From Candidatus Bostrichicola ureolyticus (GTDB lineage: Bacteria; Bacteroidota; Bacteroidia; Flavobacteriales; Blattabacteriaceae), in the NCBI GenBank assembly GCA_029851125.1, contig CP100319.1, positions 139,762 through 203,761 of the forward strand: DNA of 64,000 nt, given 5' to 3'. This document shows, one piece after another, positions 38,845 to 48,773 of this stretch. The notes below the pieces were generated by a model. The model searched no databases, was not told where the DNA came from, and saw only the letters and a list, made by a program, of their open reading frames with translations. Position 1 is the stretch's first letter. Every line of letters starts with the position of its first letter. The position numbers and the translations under genes were made by a program.

Positions 38845-39801
38845 ATGAATTATAACAAAAAATTACGTCCTATAAAATTCTGTGAATTTATTGGTCAAAA
38901 TAAAATTATAGAAAATTTAAAAATTTTTGTTAAAGCAGCTAAACAAAGAAAAGAAGCTTTAGATCATGTTCTTTTATATGGGTTACCAGGTTTAGGAAAA
39001 ACTACATTAGCTCATATTATAGCTAATGAATTAGGTGTTAATATGAAAATTACTTCTGGTCCTGTTTTAGAAAAACCAGGTGATTTAGCTGGTATATTAA
39101 CTAATTTAGAAAAAAATGATGTACTTTTTATAGATGAAATTCATCGGATTTCACCTATTGTAGAAGAATATTTATATTCAGCTATGGAAGATTACAAAAT
39201 TGATGTAATGATTGAATCTGGACCTAATGCACGTTCTGTGCAAATAAAAATACATCCATTTACTCTTCTAGGTTCTACAACTCGTTCAGGATTATTAACA
39301 TCCCCTATGCGTTCTAGGTTTGGTATTAATTGTAATTTACAATTATATTCTAAATATTATTTAAATAATATTATTATACGTAATGCTAATATTCTTAATA
39401 TTTCTATTGAAGATGAGGCAGCATTAGAAATTGCTAATCGTAGTAGAGGTACTCCTAGAATTGCCAATATATTGCTTAGACGCGTTCGTGATTTTGCTCA
39501 AGTAAAAGGTAATGGTAAAATAGATTTATATATATCAGAAATGGGACTTAAATCACTAAATGTTGATATTAAAGGATTAAACGAAATAGATAATAAAATT
39601 CTTAATATTATTATTGAAAAATTTAAAGGTGGACCTGTAGGACTTAATACTATTGCTACAATTATAAGTGAAAATGCTGTAACAATTGAAGAAGTATATG
39701 AACCTTTTCTTATTCAAGAAGGATATTTAATACGAACACCTCGTGGTAGAGAAGTAACAGCATTAGCATATAAACATTTAGGAAAAAAAATTTATGAATA
39801 A
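38845..39801 (+). CDS. ruvB: Holliday junction branch migration helicase RuvB
   Basis: A 318-residue AAA+ motor: Walker A GLPGLGKT, Walker [10 protein letters not shown], sensor [20 protein letters not shown] and a C-terminal winged helix ([17 protein letters not shown]). RuvB drives Holliday junction migration with RuvA. The N-terminus ([18 protein letters not shown]) is about 15-20 residues shorter than usual. The last 8 bases overlap korB. Homologous recombination genes are often lost in such genomes, so its retention is notable. Confidence 0.97.
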   Translation: MNYNKKLRPIKFCEFIGQNKIIENLKIFVKAAKQRKEALDHVLLYGLPGLGKTTLAHIIANELGVNMKITSGPVLEKPGDLAGILTNLEKNDVLFIDEIHRISPIVEEYLYSAMEDYKIDVMIESGPNARSVQIKIHPFTLLGSTTRSGLLTSPMRSRFGINCNLQLYSKYYLNNIIIRNANILNISIEDEAALEIANRSRGTPRIANILLRRVRDFAQVKGNGKIDLYISEMGLKSLNVDIKGLNEIDNKILNIIIEKFKGGPVGLNTIATIISENAVTIEEVYEPFLIQEGYLIRTPRGREVTALAYKHLGKKIYE

Positions 39802-40738
39802 TTTTAATACTGAAGATTTAGTATCATCTCAAAAAGTTAACTGGTGTATTGGATGTGGTAATTATTCAATTTTAAAACAAGTACAAGAAATTTTACCTAA
39901 ACTTGGTGTAAGTAAAGAAAATATTGTTTTTATATCTGGTATAGGTTGTTCTTCTCGTTTTCCATATTATATGAATACTTTTGGTTTTCATGGAATTCAT
40001 GGTCGTGCACCAGCAATAGCTACAGGAGTAAAATTAGCTAATCCAAAATTAAATATTTGGATTATTACAGGAGATGGTGATAGTTTAGCTATTGGTGTAA
40101 ATCATCTAATACATTTACTTAGACGTAATATAAATATGCAATTATTACTTATTAATAATGAAATTTATGGTCTTACTAAAGGACAACATTCTCCTACTAC
40201 AAAAAAAAATTGTAATCAACCATTTAATACATTAACTCTAGTTTTAGGTGCTGGAGCATCTTTTGTAGCTAGATCTATAGATATAGAGACTATACATATT
40301 AAAAAAATGTTGATAAGATGTTATGAACATATAGGAACTTCATTTTTAGAAATATATCAAAATTGTAATATTTTTAATGATGGTGTTTTTAACCATTTTA
40401 CCGAAAAAACTACAAAGTATGATACAACAATATTTTTAGAACATAATAAACCATTAATTTTTGGTAAAAAAAATAATAAAGGAATATTACTTGATGGATT
40501 AGAACCTAAGATAATTTCTTTAGAAGAAGGTTTATATACTATTGAAGATCTATGGATACATGATGAAAAAGATCGTACTAAAGCTAATATTTTAGCACAA
40601 TTTTCTGATAAAAATGGTTTTCCATATCCATTTGGTGTATTATATGATGAAATAAGACCATGTTATGATAACATTTTTGAACAAAAACATAAAAATAATA
40701 ATATAAATAATAATTATTTTGATGGATTTATTTTATAA
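39794..40738 (+). CDS. korB: 2-oxoacid:ferredoxin oxidoreductase, beta subunit
   Basis: A 314-residue thiamine-diphosphate-binding subunit, probably of 2-oxoglutarate:ferredoxin oxidoreductase. Motifs: [12 protein letters not shown] (cluster-associated cysteines), [27 protein letters not shown] and the TPP site GDGDSLAIG...[11 protein letters not shown]. It decarboxylates a 2-oxoacid to its CoA ester and passes electrons to ferredoxin. The alpha subunit korA, normally next door, is absent from the window. It overlaps ruvB at its start and the convergent tsaB by 25 bases at its end. Confidence 0.93.
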   Translation: MNNFNTEDLVSSQKVNWCIGCGNYSILKQVQEILPKLGVSKENIVFISGIGCSSRFPYYMNTFGFHGIHGRAPAIATGVKLANPKLNIWIITGDGDSLAIGVNHLIHLLRRNINMQLLLINNEIYGLTKGQHSPTTKKNCNQPFNTLTLVLGAGASFVARSIDIETIHIKKMLIRCYEHIGTSFLEIYQNCNIFNDGVFNHFTEKTTKYDTTIFLEHNKPLIFGKKNNKGILLDGLEPKIISLEEGLYTIEDLWIHDEKDRTKANILAQFSDKNGFPYPFGVLYDEIRPCYDNIFEQKHKNNNINNNYFDGFIL

Positions 40739-41394
40739 AAATTTTTTAAATAAAAAGGTTCAAAATATGTTATATCTTTAAAGTCTTTTCTTTTAAAAAG
40801 TTTTGAAGAAAAAAATACCATATTCTTAGCAGAAGGATAAGCATATATAAAATGTTTAAAATTTGTTAAAAACATTTTACATTTATTTTCATTTTGTATT
40901 TCATTTGAAATACAAATTTTGTTATAAAGATAATATTCTTTAATAAATTCTTTATTTAAAAATTTTGTTGTAATTGGTATTAACATTTCATTTTTATGAT
41001 TAAATATTGTAGTATAAACTTCATTATTACAAGCATTAATCATTGGAATTATAAGTTCATTTTCTACTATATTTAAATCAATTGATTTCATCAAAATAGA
41101 TAAACTATCTATAGATAATAATGGAATACTTAAACAATAACAAATACCTTTAGCAGTTGAAACTCCTATTCTAAGACTAGTATAAGAACCTGGTCCCTTA
41201 CTAACACAAACAGCATTTAAATTTTTAATTTTTAAATTAGCAATTTCTAAAGCCTTATTTATAAATAAATGTAGTTTTTCTGAGTGAATATAATTTTGAG
41301 GATTTTCTTCTATTAAAGATAGTAATTTGCCATTATTAGAAATACTTACTGAACAATTTGTAGTAGAAGTTTCTATATTAAGAATAATGGCCAT
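40714..41394 (-). CDS. tsaB: tRNA t6A biosynthesis protein TsaB
   Basis: A 226-residue ASKHA-fold protein: ILNIETSTTNCSVSI at the start, then SKGPGSYTSLRIGVSTAKGICY. TsaB partners TsaD and TsaE to form N6-threonylcarbamoyladenosine on ANN-reading tRNAs. It is last in the long minus-strand run that begins with actA. It starts with a TAATG overlap on gldC and ends 25 bases inside the convergent korB. Confidence 0.93.
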   Translation of the reverse strand: MAIILNIETSTTNCSVSISNNGKLLSLIEENPQNYIHSEKLHLFINKALEIANLKIKNLNAVCVSKGPGSYTSLRIGVSTAKGICYCLSIPLLSIDSLSILMKSIDLNIVENELIIPMINACNNEVYTTIFNHKNEMLIPITTKFLNKEFIKEYYLYNKICISNEIQNENKCKMFLTNFKHFIYAYPSAKNMVFFSSKLFKRKDFKDITYFEPFYLKNFYKINPSK

Positions 41395-41732
41395 TATTTA
41401 TTTGTAATTAAACTAGATAATTTGGCAAATTTTTGTCCAAAATTATATATTTCAATAGCAATATTATCATTTGAAGTAGCACGTTTATATGTATCTGCCA
41501 TAGAAACAAAAATTTGATAAAAAAATATATTCATATCTTTTAAAAGCATTTCTTTAGTCCATAAATCTATTCTATATGAATCTTTTTTTTTAAAATTCCA
41601 TAGAGAAAGAACAAAAGCATGACAAGGTTCTTTTATAATATTTCCATCTTGTGCAGTCCAATTAATAATTTCAGGTATGTTATTTTCATCTAAACTTATA
41701 TTAATTTTAATATCTGTTTCTTTTTTAATCAT
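41394..41732 (-). CDS. gldC: GldC-family protein
   Basis: A 112-residue protein matching flavobacterial GldC: INISLDENNIPEIINWTAQDG, then ALLLSLWN-like HAFVLSLWNFKKKDSYRIDLWTKEM. In Flavobacterium, gldC supports gliding but is not strictly essential, and homologues occur in non-gliding Bacteroidota; the biochemical role is unclear. It overlaps tsaB by one base and follows sufE by five bases. In an endosymbiont it probably has a non-motility role. Confidence 0.85.
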   Translation of the reverse strand: MIKKETDIKINISLDENNIPEIINWTAQDGNIIKEPCHAFVLSLWNFKKKDSYRIDLWTKEMLLKDMNIFFYQIFVSMADTYKRATSNDNIAIEIYNFGQKFAKLSSLITNK

Positions 41733-41737
41733 AATTA

Positions 41738-42178
41738 TTATACTTTAGTAGAAATATTATTTAATTTAATATTAAAAGCAATTGCATATAATTTTATAGT
41801 TTTATACATTGCTAACATACCATTAGCACGTATAGTAGATAAAAATGTATCAAAACCTATTTTAGAAAAAATAAAATTATTTGAATTAATAATTTCTTTA
41901 GGATGTCTACCAGAATATAAACGTAACATTAAAGCCGCTATACCTTTTGGGATAAGTGCATCACTATCAGCTTTATAAATAATAATATTATTAAATAATT
42001 GAGCATTTATCCATACTTTAGATTGACAATTTTTAATTAATGTATTTACATTTTTATATTGGTTTGACATTTTTGGAAGTTGTTTACCTAATTCTATTAG
42101 GTGTTCATATTTTTGTTCCCAATTATTTAATTGTTCAAATTCTTTAATAATTTCTATTTCTATTTTTTGTAATGTCAT
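41738..42178 (-). CDS. sufE: Cysteine desulfurase activator SufE
   Basis: A 146-residue SufE. The active-site cysteine is in LIKNCQSKVWI and the C-terminus LSTIRANGMLAMYKTIKLYA is typical. SufE takes persulfide sulfur from SufS (32511-33737) and passes it to SufB. It lies 8 kb away from the SUF operon, directly downstream of actF with a one-base overlap. Confidence 0.96.
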   Translation of the reverse strand: MTLQKIEIEIIKEFEQLNNWEQKYEHLIELGKQLPKMSNQYKNVNTLIKNCQSKVWINAQLFNNIIIYKADSDALIPKGIAALMLRLYSGRHPKEIINSNNFIFSKIGFDTFLSTIRANGMLAMYKTIKLYAIAFNIKLNNISTKV

Positions 42179-43356
42179 TAATGAGGATATTTATAATATT
42201 TACTTTTATAAAAAAATGGATTTCCTTTTGGCTCCAATTCCATTTTTATTAATGTTTTTTGTATTATACAAATAAAAAATCCCATCATAAATAAAAATGA
42301 ACCAATTTCCAATAATCCAAATCCATAAAATTTATGTACACAACTAGGCATAATCATATTATATATATCAATATAATGTCCTATTATAATAATAAATCCT
42401 ATTATAGTTATTGCTTTATAGTTTCTTTTTATCTTACTACTTAATAATCCTAAGAAAGGAATTAAAAAATTAGGAATAAGCATCCATAAATGAATATTAT
42501 TATATTGTTCTGATCTATTAAAATAATATACAACTTCTTCAGGTATATTGCCATACCAATATAATATATATTGTGAAAACCATAAATATGACCATAGTAA
42601 ACTAGTAGCAAATATATATTTAGCTAAATCATGTAAATGATTATTATTAAATAATGGAATATAACCTTTCCATTTCAAATAAATAGAAATTAAAGTTATA
42701 GTAGTAATACCTGTTACTAAATAACTACTTAATATATACCAACTAAATAAAGTACTAATCCAATTGATGTCTAAAGACATAATCCAATCCCAACCCATAG
42801 TCATAGATGTAATAGCAAAAAATATTAAAAATAATACATTAACCTTATAAAGTTTATTAAAATATTTTCTATTATGTGTTTCATCTAATTTTTTAGAAAA
42901 ATATTTTATATATTTCATGAATATAGTCCATCCTACTAAATAGATAATACTTCTGATAAGAAAAAAACTTTTATTTAAATAAAATTTTTTATTATTAGAT
43001 AAATTATCTAAATCCATCCAATGAAATATATGAATAATTCCTATACTATTTAATACTAAAATTAGCATAATGATTATACCTCCATAAGGTATAAAAGAAG
43101 CTATTCCTTCCATTACTCTAATAATTACTATTACCCATCCTGCATGGGAAACATATTGTATTACTAAAAAAAATAGAACTCCTAATGAAAGACTAGTAAA
43201 ATAAAATGCGGATATGTATAAAGCTGACCAAGGTCTAAAATTTAATTCTTTATAATCTACTAAAGAATTTGTTATTGATAAATTTTGATAAAATCCTATA
43301 CTAAACAGTATAAATCCTATAATTAGAAATATATAATATTTTATATATTTTAACAT
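42178..43356 (-). CDS. actF: Alternative complex III subunit F (quinol:cytochrome c oxidoreductase)
   Basis: A 392-residue polytopic membrane protein with about ten hydrophobic helices. Conserved-looking segments: NFRPWSALYISAFYFTSLSLGVLFFL and MGWDWIMSLDINWISTLFSWYI. It is one of the two small-NrfD-like membrane subunits of ActABCDEF, which oxidises quinol and reduces a high-potential acceptor. It overlaps actE and sufE by one base each. Confidence 0.93.
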   Translation of the reverse strand: MLKYIKYYIFLIIGFILFSIGFYQNLSITNSLVDYKELNFRPWSALYISAFYFTSLSLGVLFFLVIQYVSHAGWVIVIIRVMEGIASFIPYGGIIIMLILVLNSIGIIHIFHWMDLDNLSNNKKFYLNKSFFLIRSIIYLVGWTIFMKYIKYFSKKLDETHNRKYFNKLYKVNVLFLIFFAITSMTMGWDWIMSLDINWISTLFSWYILSSYLVTGITTITLISIYLKWKGYIPLFNNNHLHDLAKYIFATSLLWSYLWFSQYILYWYGNIPEEVVYYFNRSEQYNNIHLWMLIPNFLIPFLGLLSSKIKRNYKAITIIGFIIIIGHYIDIYNMIMPSCVHKFYGFGLLEIGSFLFMMGFFICIIQKTLIKMELEPKGNPFFYKSKYYKYPH

Positions 43357-43925
43357 TATTTATTTAAATTTTTTTTTAATTCTATTACATAGATAGCTAT
43401 TTTCCAACGATCTTCTGTATTTAATTGAGATGCATATGATCCCATATTATTTTTTCCATACATAATAACATGATATATACTACCTATAGTTATATCAATA
43501 TACTTATAACTAGGTACACCTAGAATTTTTTCTTTTTTTACTAAAAATCCTTCTCCATTACCATCATTACCATGACATATAGCACAATGTATTATATACA
43601 TTTCTTGACCTCTTTTTAAATTTACTATATTAGGATCAATAGGAGAAGTAGTAATTTTTTTTGATGCTTCATAACCTTCCTTAGTATTGGGTAACATATA
43701 AGGTAAAAATCCATTTTCATTTCTAGGGACTGTACCAGGCACAGGAATAAGTGATGTTATTCTTTTTTTAAAAACATTATTACTTTTTTTATAAGGTCTT
43801 ATAGCATCAGAATATGGTTCATAAGCTGAAGAATAATACATATCAGGCATATATACAATTTTAGGATCTCTATTACATGAAATAATAAAAAATAGTAATA
43901 CTATTAATAATAAATTATGTTTCAT
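43356..43925 (-). CDS. actE: Alternative complex III subunit E, mono-heme cytochrome c
   Basis: A 189-residue lipoprotein-type cytochrome c. The signal ends in FFIISC, a lipobox-like cysteine at position 17; the heme site is CAICH within YIIHCAICHGNDGNGEGFLV, and a possible axial Met is in MYGKNNMGSYASQL. Exported to the periplasmic side, it probably carries electrons out of the complex. It overlaps actD by four bases (ATGA). Confidence 0.94.
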   Translation of the reverse strand: MKHNLLLIVLLFFIISCNRDPKIVYMPDMYYSSAYEPYSDAIRPYKKSNNVFKKRITSLIPVPGTVPRNENGFLPYMLPNTKEGYEASKKITTSPIDPNIVNLKRGQEMYIIHCAICHGNDGNGEGFLVKKEKILGVPSYKYIDITIGSIYHVIMYGKNNMGSYASQLNTEDRWKIAIYVIELKKNLNK

Positions 43926-44431
43926 TTTACACTAATTTCTATAGCACCACTGTTTTTTAAAACAGTTATATATTCTTCAATATTTTTATTGGTACGTATT
44001 TCTATCATAAATTTATCATCAGTTGTACGTGGATCAGGATTTGTATTATTAGCACCTGGAAAAATTTTACAAAATATAAAATATGTAATACATATAAAAT
44101 TAGCTGCACAAAATATAGTAATTTCAAATATTATAGGTATATAAGAAGGTAAATTAAGTAACCATAATTCAGGTTTTCCTCCAATGTTTTGAGGCCAATC
44201 ATAATTCATAGTATACCATGTTATTAAACTTCCAATAATAGTGCCTATTAAACCATAAATAAATGTTAAAATTGATAAATTTTTTGTTTTAAATGATAAA
44301 ATTTCATTTAATCCATGTATTGGAAAAGGAGTATAGACTTCATATATTGATATATTTTTTTTAATTAAAAAATTAATTCCTTTTAATAACATATTATCAT
44401 CGTCATATAATCCATAAATAATATTATTCAT
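43922..44431 (-). CDS. actD: Alternative complex III subunit D
   Basis: A 169-residue membrane protein with two central membrane spans (LSILTFIYGLIGTIIGSLITWY and IPIIFEITIFCAANFICITY) and the typical start MNNIIYGLYDDDNMLLKGI. ActD (DUF3341) is a small integral subunit of the complex. The C-terminus is cytoplasmic and includes PRTTDDKFMIEI. It overlaps actC by 8 bases and actE by four. Confidence 0.93.
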   Translation of the reverse strand: MNNIIYGLYDDDNMLLKGINFLIKKNISIYEVYTPFPIHGLNEILSFKTKNLSILTFIYGLIGTIIGSLITWYTMNYDWPQNIGGKPELWLLNLPSYIPIIFEITIFCAANFICITYFIFCKIFPGANNTNPDPRTTDDKFMIEIRTNKNIEEYITVLKNSGAIEISVK

Positions 44432-45782
44432 TATCTGTTTGAGATTTTAAAATTGTTTTTAATTCAGATTGTGCTATTATTGGAAATGTACGTGTATATA
44501 AAAGATATAATACAAAAAATAATCCTATAGTACCAATAAATATTCCAATATCAACAAAAGAAGGTAAAAAACCAGTCCAAGAAGATGGAAGATAATCATG
44601 ACTTAAATTTAAAACAATAATATCAAAACGTTCAAACCACATACCTATATTTATAAATATAGAAATAACATATGACCATAAAAAACTTCTTCTTATTTTT
44701 TTGAACCATAAAAGTTGAGGGATTAATATATTACATATAATAAGAGACCAAAAAGCCCAAAAAAATGGTCCTGTAGCTGCTCCAGGAGACAAATAAGTAA
44801 AATCTTCAAAAATACTTCCAGAATACCAAGACATAATAAATTCTGATATATAAGCTAAAGAAACAATGCCTCCCGTTACCATAATAATAATATTCATATT
44901 TTCTATATGTTTTATTGTTATATAAGATTCAAGATGTAAAACTTTACGTGCTACACCTAAAAGCGTTTGTACCATAGCAAAACCTGAAAAAATAGCTCCA
45001 GCTACAAAATAAGGAGGAAATATTGTACTATGCCATCCTTTGATAATTGAAGTTGCAAAATCAAAAGATACAATAGTATGTACAGAAAATACTAATGGTG
45101 TACATAATCCTGCGAGTATTAAAGAAATTTCTTCAAACATACACCACTGTTTAGCTGTTCCACTCCAACCAAAACTTAATATACCATATATTTTTTTTTT
45201 TATAATATTTTGTGTACGATCTCTAATCATAGCAAAATCGGGTATAAGTCCTATAAACCAAAAAATAAAAGATACTGAAAAATATGTACTTATTGCAAAT
45301 ACATCCCATAATAATGGAGAATTAAAATTAGGCCAAAGTGAACCTAATTGATTAGGAATTGGAAAGACCCAATATGCCTCAAAAGGTCTACCCATATGAA
45401 TTAGAGGAAATAATCCAGCTTGAATAACTGCAAAAATTGTCATAGCTTCTGCTGAACGATTAATAGATAATCTCCATTTTTGACGGAATAATAATAATAC
45501 TGCAGAAATTAATGTTCCAGCATGACCTATACCTATCCACCATACAAAATTAGTAATATCCCAAGCCCAATTTATTGTACGATTTAATCCCCATACACCA
45601 ATTCCTGTAATAATAGTATATGTTATACATGCTAGACCTAATAAGGTAGCTAAACTGGCTATAATAAAAGCTATCCACCATAATTTACCTGATTTAGTTT
45701 CTAGAGGATATAAAATATCTTTTGTAAGATTACTGTATGTTTTTGAACCTATAATTAATTCATTTCTATGATTAGAGGACAT
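44424..45782 (-). CDS. actC: Alternative complex III subunit C (NrfD-like)
   Basis: A 452-residue NrfD/PsrC-family integral protein with about ten helices. Recognisable are GIGVWGLNRTINWAWDITNFVWWIGIGHAGTLISA, EAMTIFAVIQAGLFPLIHMGRPFEAYW and SYWMVPWYSGS-like SEFIMSWYSGSIFEDF. It holds the quinol site and is thought to couple quinol oxidation to charge movement. It starts 3 bases after actB ends. Confidence 0.95.
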   Translation of the reverse strand: MSSNHRNELIIGSKTYSNLTKDILYPLETKSGKLWWIAFIIASLATLLGLACITYTIITGIGVWGLNRTINWAWDITNFVWWIGIGHAGTLISAVLLLFRQKWRLSINRSAEAMTIFAVIQAGLFPLIHMGRPFEAYWVFPIPNQLGSLWPNFNSPLLWDVFAISTYFSVSFIFWFIGLIPDFAMIRDRTQNIIKKKIYGILSFGWSGTAKQWCMFEEISLILAGLCTPLVFSVHTIVSFDFATSIIKGWHSTIFPPYFVAGAIFSGFAMVQTLLGVARKVLHLESYITIKHIENMNIIIMVTGGIVSLAYISEFIMSWYSGSIFEDFTYLSPGAATGPFFWAFWSLIICNILIPQLLWFKKIRRSFLWSYVISIFINIGMWFERFDIIVLNLSHDYLPSSWTGFLPSFVDIGIFIGTIGLFFVLYLLYTRTFPIIAQSELKTILKSQTDNE

Positions 45783-45785
45783 AAT

Positions 45786-48752
45786 TTATTTATTTCTAAT
45801 TTTTACTTGATAAGTAACATTAGGTCGTGTACCTAAAAAATCTAATAATTTATATGTTCTATTATTTTTTAATTGTTTTTTTATTTCACTTTTATCATCA
45901 TTAATATCTCCAAAATATATAGCACCAGTAGGACATGCTTTAGAACAAGCTGTATTAAATTCTCCATCTTTAATTATTCTATTTTCTTTTTTTGCTTTTA
46001 ATATTGTTTCTTGTGTCATTTGTATACACATAGAACATTTTTCCATTACTCCTTTTGTACGGACTACTACATCTGGATTTAAAACCATCCTACCTAAATC
46101 ATTATTCATATAAAAATCAAATTGTTTATTTTCTACATAATTAAACCAGTTAAAACGTCTTACTTTATATGGACAATTATTGGCACAGTAACGAGTACCT
46201 ACACATCGATTATATGTCATCATATTTTGTCCTTGTTGTCCATGTGATGTAGCTGATACAGGACAAACAGTTTCACAAGGTGCATGATTACAATGTTGAC
46301 ACATAATTGGTTGAAAACGAACTTTAGGATTATTTTCAGGTTCTAGTAAATATTTATCTGTAGTCGAATAATATCTATCAATACGTAACCAATACATATC
46401 ACGAGAATTTCTAATTTCATTTTTACCTACTACAGGTACGTTATTTTCAATATTACAAGCTATTACACAAGTTCCACAACCAATACATGCATTTAAATCT
46501 ACAGAAATATTAAAATGATGACCATTTTTATTATCATTTTCTTTCCATAAAGAAATTTCGTCAATAGGTATTTTACCTTTAAAAGAATCAATTTTTTCTT
46601 CTTTATTCCATATTTCTTTAGGAAAATTTAAAAAAGTATTTAAATCAATTTCTTTTGCTATTATATCATCTCTTCCAACCATAGTATTTTGCAATTGTAT
46701 ACTAGCAAATTCATGAATTCCTTCAGTTTTTTCTATAATAATATTATTTTGTATCAAATTAAAATTATTGTAAATTAAATATGCATTAATTCCACTACTA
46801 TGTGTTGCCACTTTACCTTTTGTATGTCCATATCCTAAAGATAGACCAACAGATCCTGAAGCTTGTCCAGGTTGAATAAATATTGGAATATTTTTTATTT
46901 TTAATCCATTAACAATAATATTAACATAATTACTATTTATTGCCCCACCATTACCAATATGCCAATTTTTTATACCTAATTTTTGAGCATCTTTTAATGA
47001 GATTGTTAAATAATTATCCCAAGATATACGTGTAATAGGATCGGGTAATTCTTGTAAAAAAGGATTATTAGCTTGTGTTATACCATCTCCTATACTAGTT
47101 TTAGTATATAATCTTAATTCAAAAGAATTATTATTATTTTCTTTATTATAATTTTTAAAATTTAACTTATTATATTTATTATGATATTTATTAGAAGTTT
47201 CATTAGTATGAATTACACCATTAAAAAGAGCTCTATTAAATGATTTTATATCTGATTTAGATAAAATATTTTGTTCCCAAAAATTTCTTAAATAATCATA
47301 ATAATTGTTGATATATTTATTATTATATTTTTTATATCCTATTGATATATCAGCTGGATTATTTTTATTATCTTTAGATGGATTATAAGATTTATTATTT
47401 TTCCATATAATCAAAGAATCTTGAAATTGTCTAGTATTAAATAAAGATTGTATTGTAGGTTGTATAAGTGTATATATTCCTGTCATAGGATTAGTATCTC
47501 CCCAACTTTCTAACCAATGATGTGTAGGTGCCCAAACTTTCATCAATTTAGAAGTTTCATCTTCTTTCATAGCAAAAGAAATACTTAGATCAATTTTTTT
47601 TAAATAATTTTCTAATTTTAAAATACTTGGAAAACTGTATACAGGATTTACATTATAAAGTAATAAAGCTCCAATATTTCCTTTTTTAAGATCATTAATA
47701 AATTGATTAAATAGAATATTATCACTTTCTTTGGTTAGAATAAATTTTTTATATGATAAAGCTTTGCTTTTAATTTTTAAATTAATAATTAATGATAAAG
47801 CATAAATTTCTTGACTACCATCAGCTAATATTACAGTATTAGATCCTTTATTTTTAATTTCTAAAGCAATATCATTAGCAATTTTATTTTTTGATTTTTT
47901 ACCATTAAGTATATGAAATACTTCTATTAATATTTTTTTTATTTCTGATGGTTTCATAGAAATACGTGTATCTGCATTAGCTCCAGATAAACTCATATTA
48001 CTTTCAATTTGTATATGACGCATCATGTTAATCCCCGGTATTCTGTTTTTTGCATAATCTTTTTGCATATTTTGAGGACTAAAATCTCCTAAAAAATCAG
48101 CATCAAAAGATACAATTAATTTAATTTTATTTATATCATAATAAGGGATTGCACGAACACCCATAATTTCTTTAGTAGCATCTAATATATACGAATAAGA
48201 AAATGCATCGTATATAACAAGTTTAGTAGTTTTATAAACTTTTGAAAAGTCATTAATTAATTTTTTAGTTGATGGACTAGGTAATGATGAAGATAAAATT
48301 ATTATTTGTTTACCATTTTTGGAATTATATTTAAGACGTTTCATTACATATTCATCTATATCATTCCATGATACTTTTTTATTATTAATATAAGGTTCTT
48401 TTAATCGTTCGTCGTCATAAAGTGAAAGTAAAGAAGCTTGTATTCTTGCTGAAGTAGTATTGAAATATTTTGACATCATATTTGATTCTATTTTAATGGG
48501 TCTACCTTCACGGGTTTTAACTAAAACACTACATAAATCAAATCCATCAAACATAGTAGAAGCATAATATGTAGGAATACCTGGAATAATTCTTTCAGGT
48601 TTTATGACATATGGAATAGAACGAATTACAGGTCCTTTACATGCACTTAAAGTAGCTGCAGCTGTTGTAAATCCCATAATTTTAAGAAAATCACGACGTG
48701 ATATTTTTTGATTAAAAAAAGATTTTGAATTATCTTTTGATTGTTTATTCAT
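45786..48752 (-). CDS. actB: Alternative complex III subunit B (molybdopterin-like/iron-sulfur fusion)
   Basis: A 988-residue fusion. Residues 1 to about 30 look like a Tat/lipoprotein signal (SRRDFLKIMGF...LSAC). The next 700 are a catalytically silent molybdopterin oxidoreductase-like domain. The last 250 hold ferredoxin-like cluster motifs: CIGCGTCVIAC, CQHCNHAPCETVCP, CVGTRYCANNCP and CSMCIQM...ACSKACPTGA. The clusters relay electrons in the complex. actB is the longest gene in the window. The 21-base gap to actA suggests one operon. Confidence 0.95.
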   Translation of the reverse strand: MNKQSKDNSKSFFNQKISRRDFLKIMGFTTAAATLSACKGPVIRSIPYVIKPERIIPGIPTYYASTMFDGFDLCSVLVKTREGRPIKIESNMMSKYFNTTSARIQASLLSLYDDERLKEPYINNKKVSWNDIDEYVMKRLKYNSKNGKQIIILSSSLPSPSTKKLINDFSKVYKTTKLVIYDAFSYSYILDATKEIMGVRAIPYYDINKIKLIVSFDADFLGDFSPQNMQKDYAKNRIPGINMMRHIQIESNMSLSGANADTRISMKPSEIKKILIEVFHILNGKKSKNKIANDIALEIKNKGSNTVILADGSQEIYALSLIINLKIKSKALSYKKFILTKESDNILFNQFINDLKKGNIGALLLYNVNPVYSFPSILKLENYLKKIDLSISFAMKEDETSKLMKVWAPTHHWLESWGDTNPMTGIYTLIQPTIQSLFNTRQFQDSLIIWKNNKSYNPSKDNKNNPADISIGYKKYNNKYINNYYDYLRNFWEQNILSKSDIKSFNRALFNGVIHTNETSNKYHNKYNKLNFKNYNKENNNNSFELRLYTKTSIGDGITQANNPFLQELPDPITRISWDNYLTISLKDAQKLGIKNWHIGNGGAINSNYVNIIVNGLKIKNIPIFIQPGQASGSVGLSLGYGHTKGKVATHSSGINAYLIYNNFNLIQNNIIIEKTEGIHEFASIQLQNTMVGRDDIIAKEIDLNTFLNFPKEIWNKEEKIDSFKGKIPIDEISLWKENDNKNGHHFNISVDLNACIGCGTCVIACNIENNVPVVGKNEIRNSRDMYWLRIDRYYSTTDKYLLEPENNPKVRFQPIMCQHCNHAPCETVCPVSATSHGQQGQNMMTYNRCVGTRYCANNCPYKVRRFNWFNYVENKQFDFYMNNDLGRMVLNPDVVVRTKGVMEKCSMCIQMTQETILKAKKENRIIKDGEFNTACSKACPTGAIYFGDINDDKSEIKKQLKNNRTYKLLDFLGTRPNVTYQVKIRNK

Positions 48753-48773
48753 TTTTTTATTTATTTAATTACA

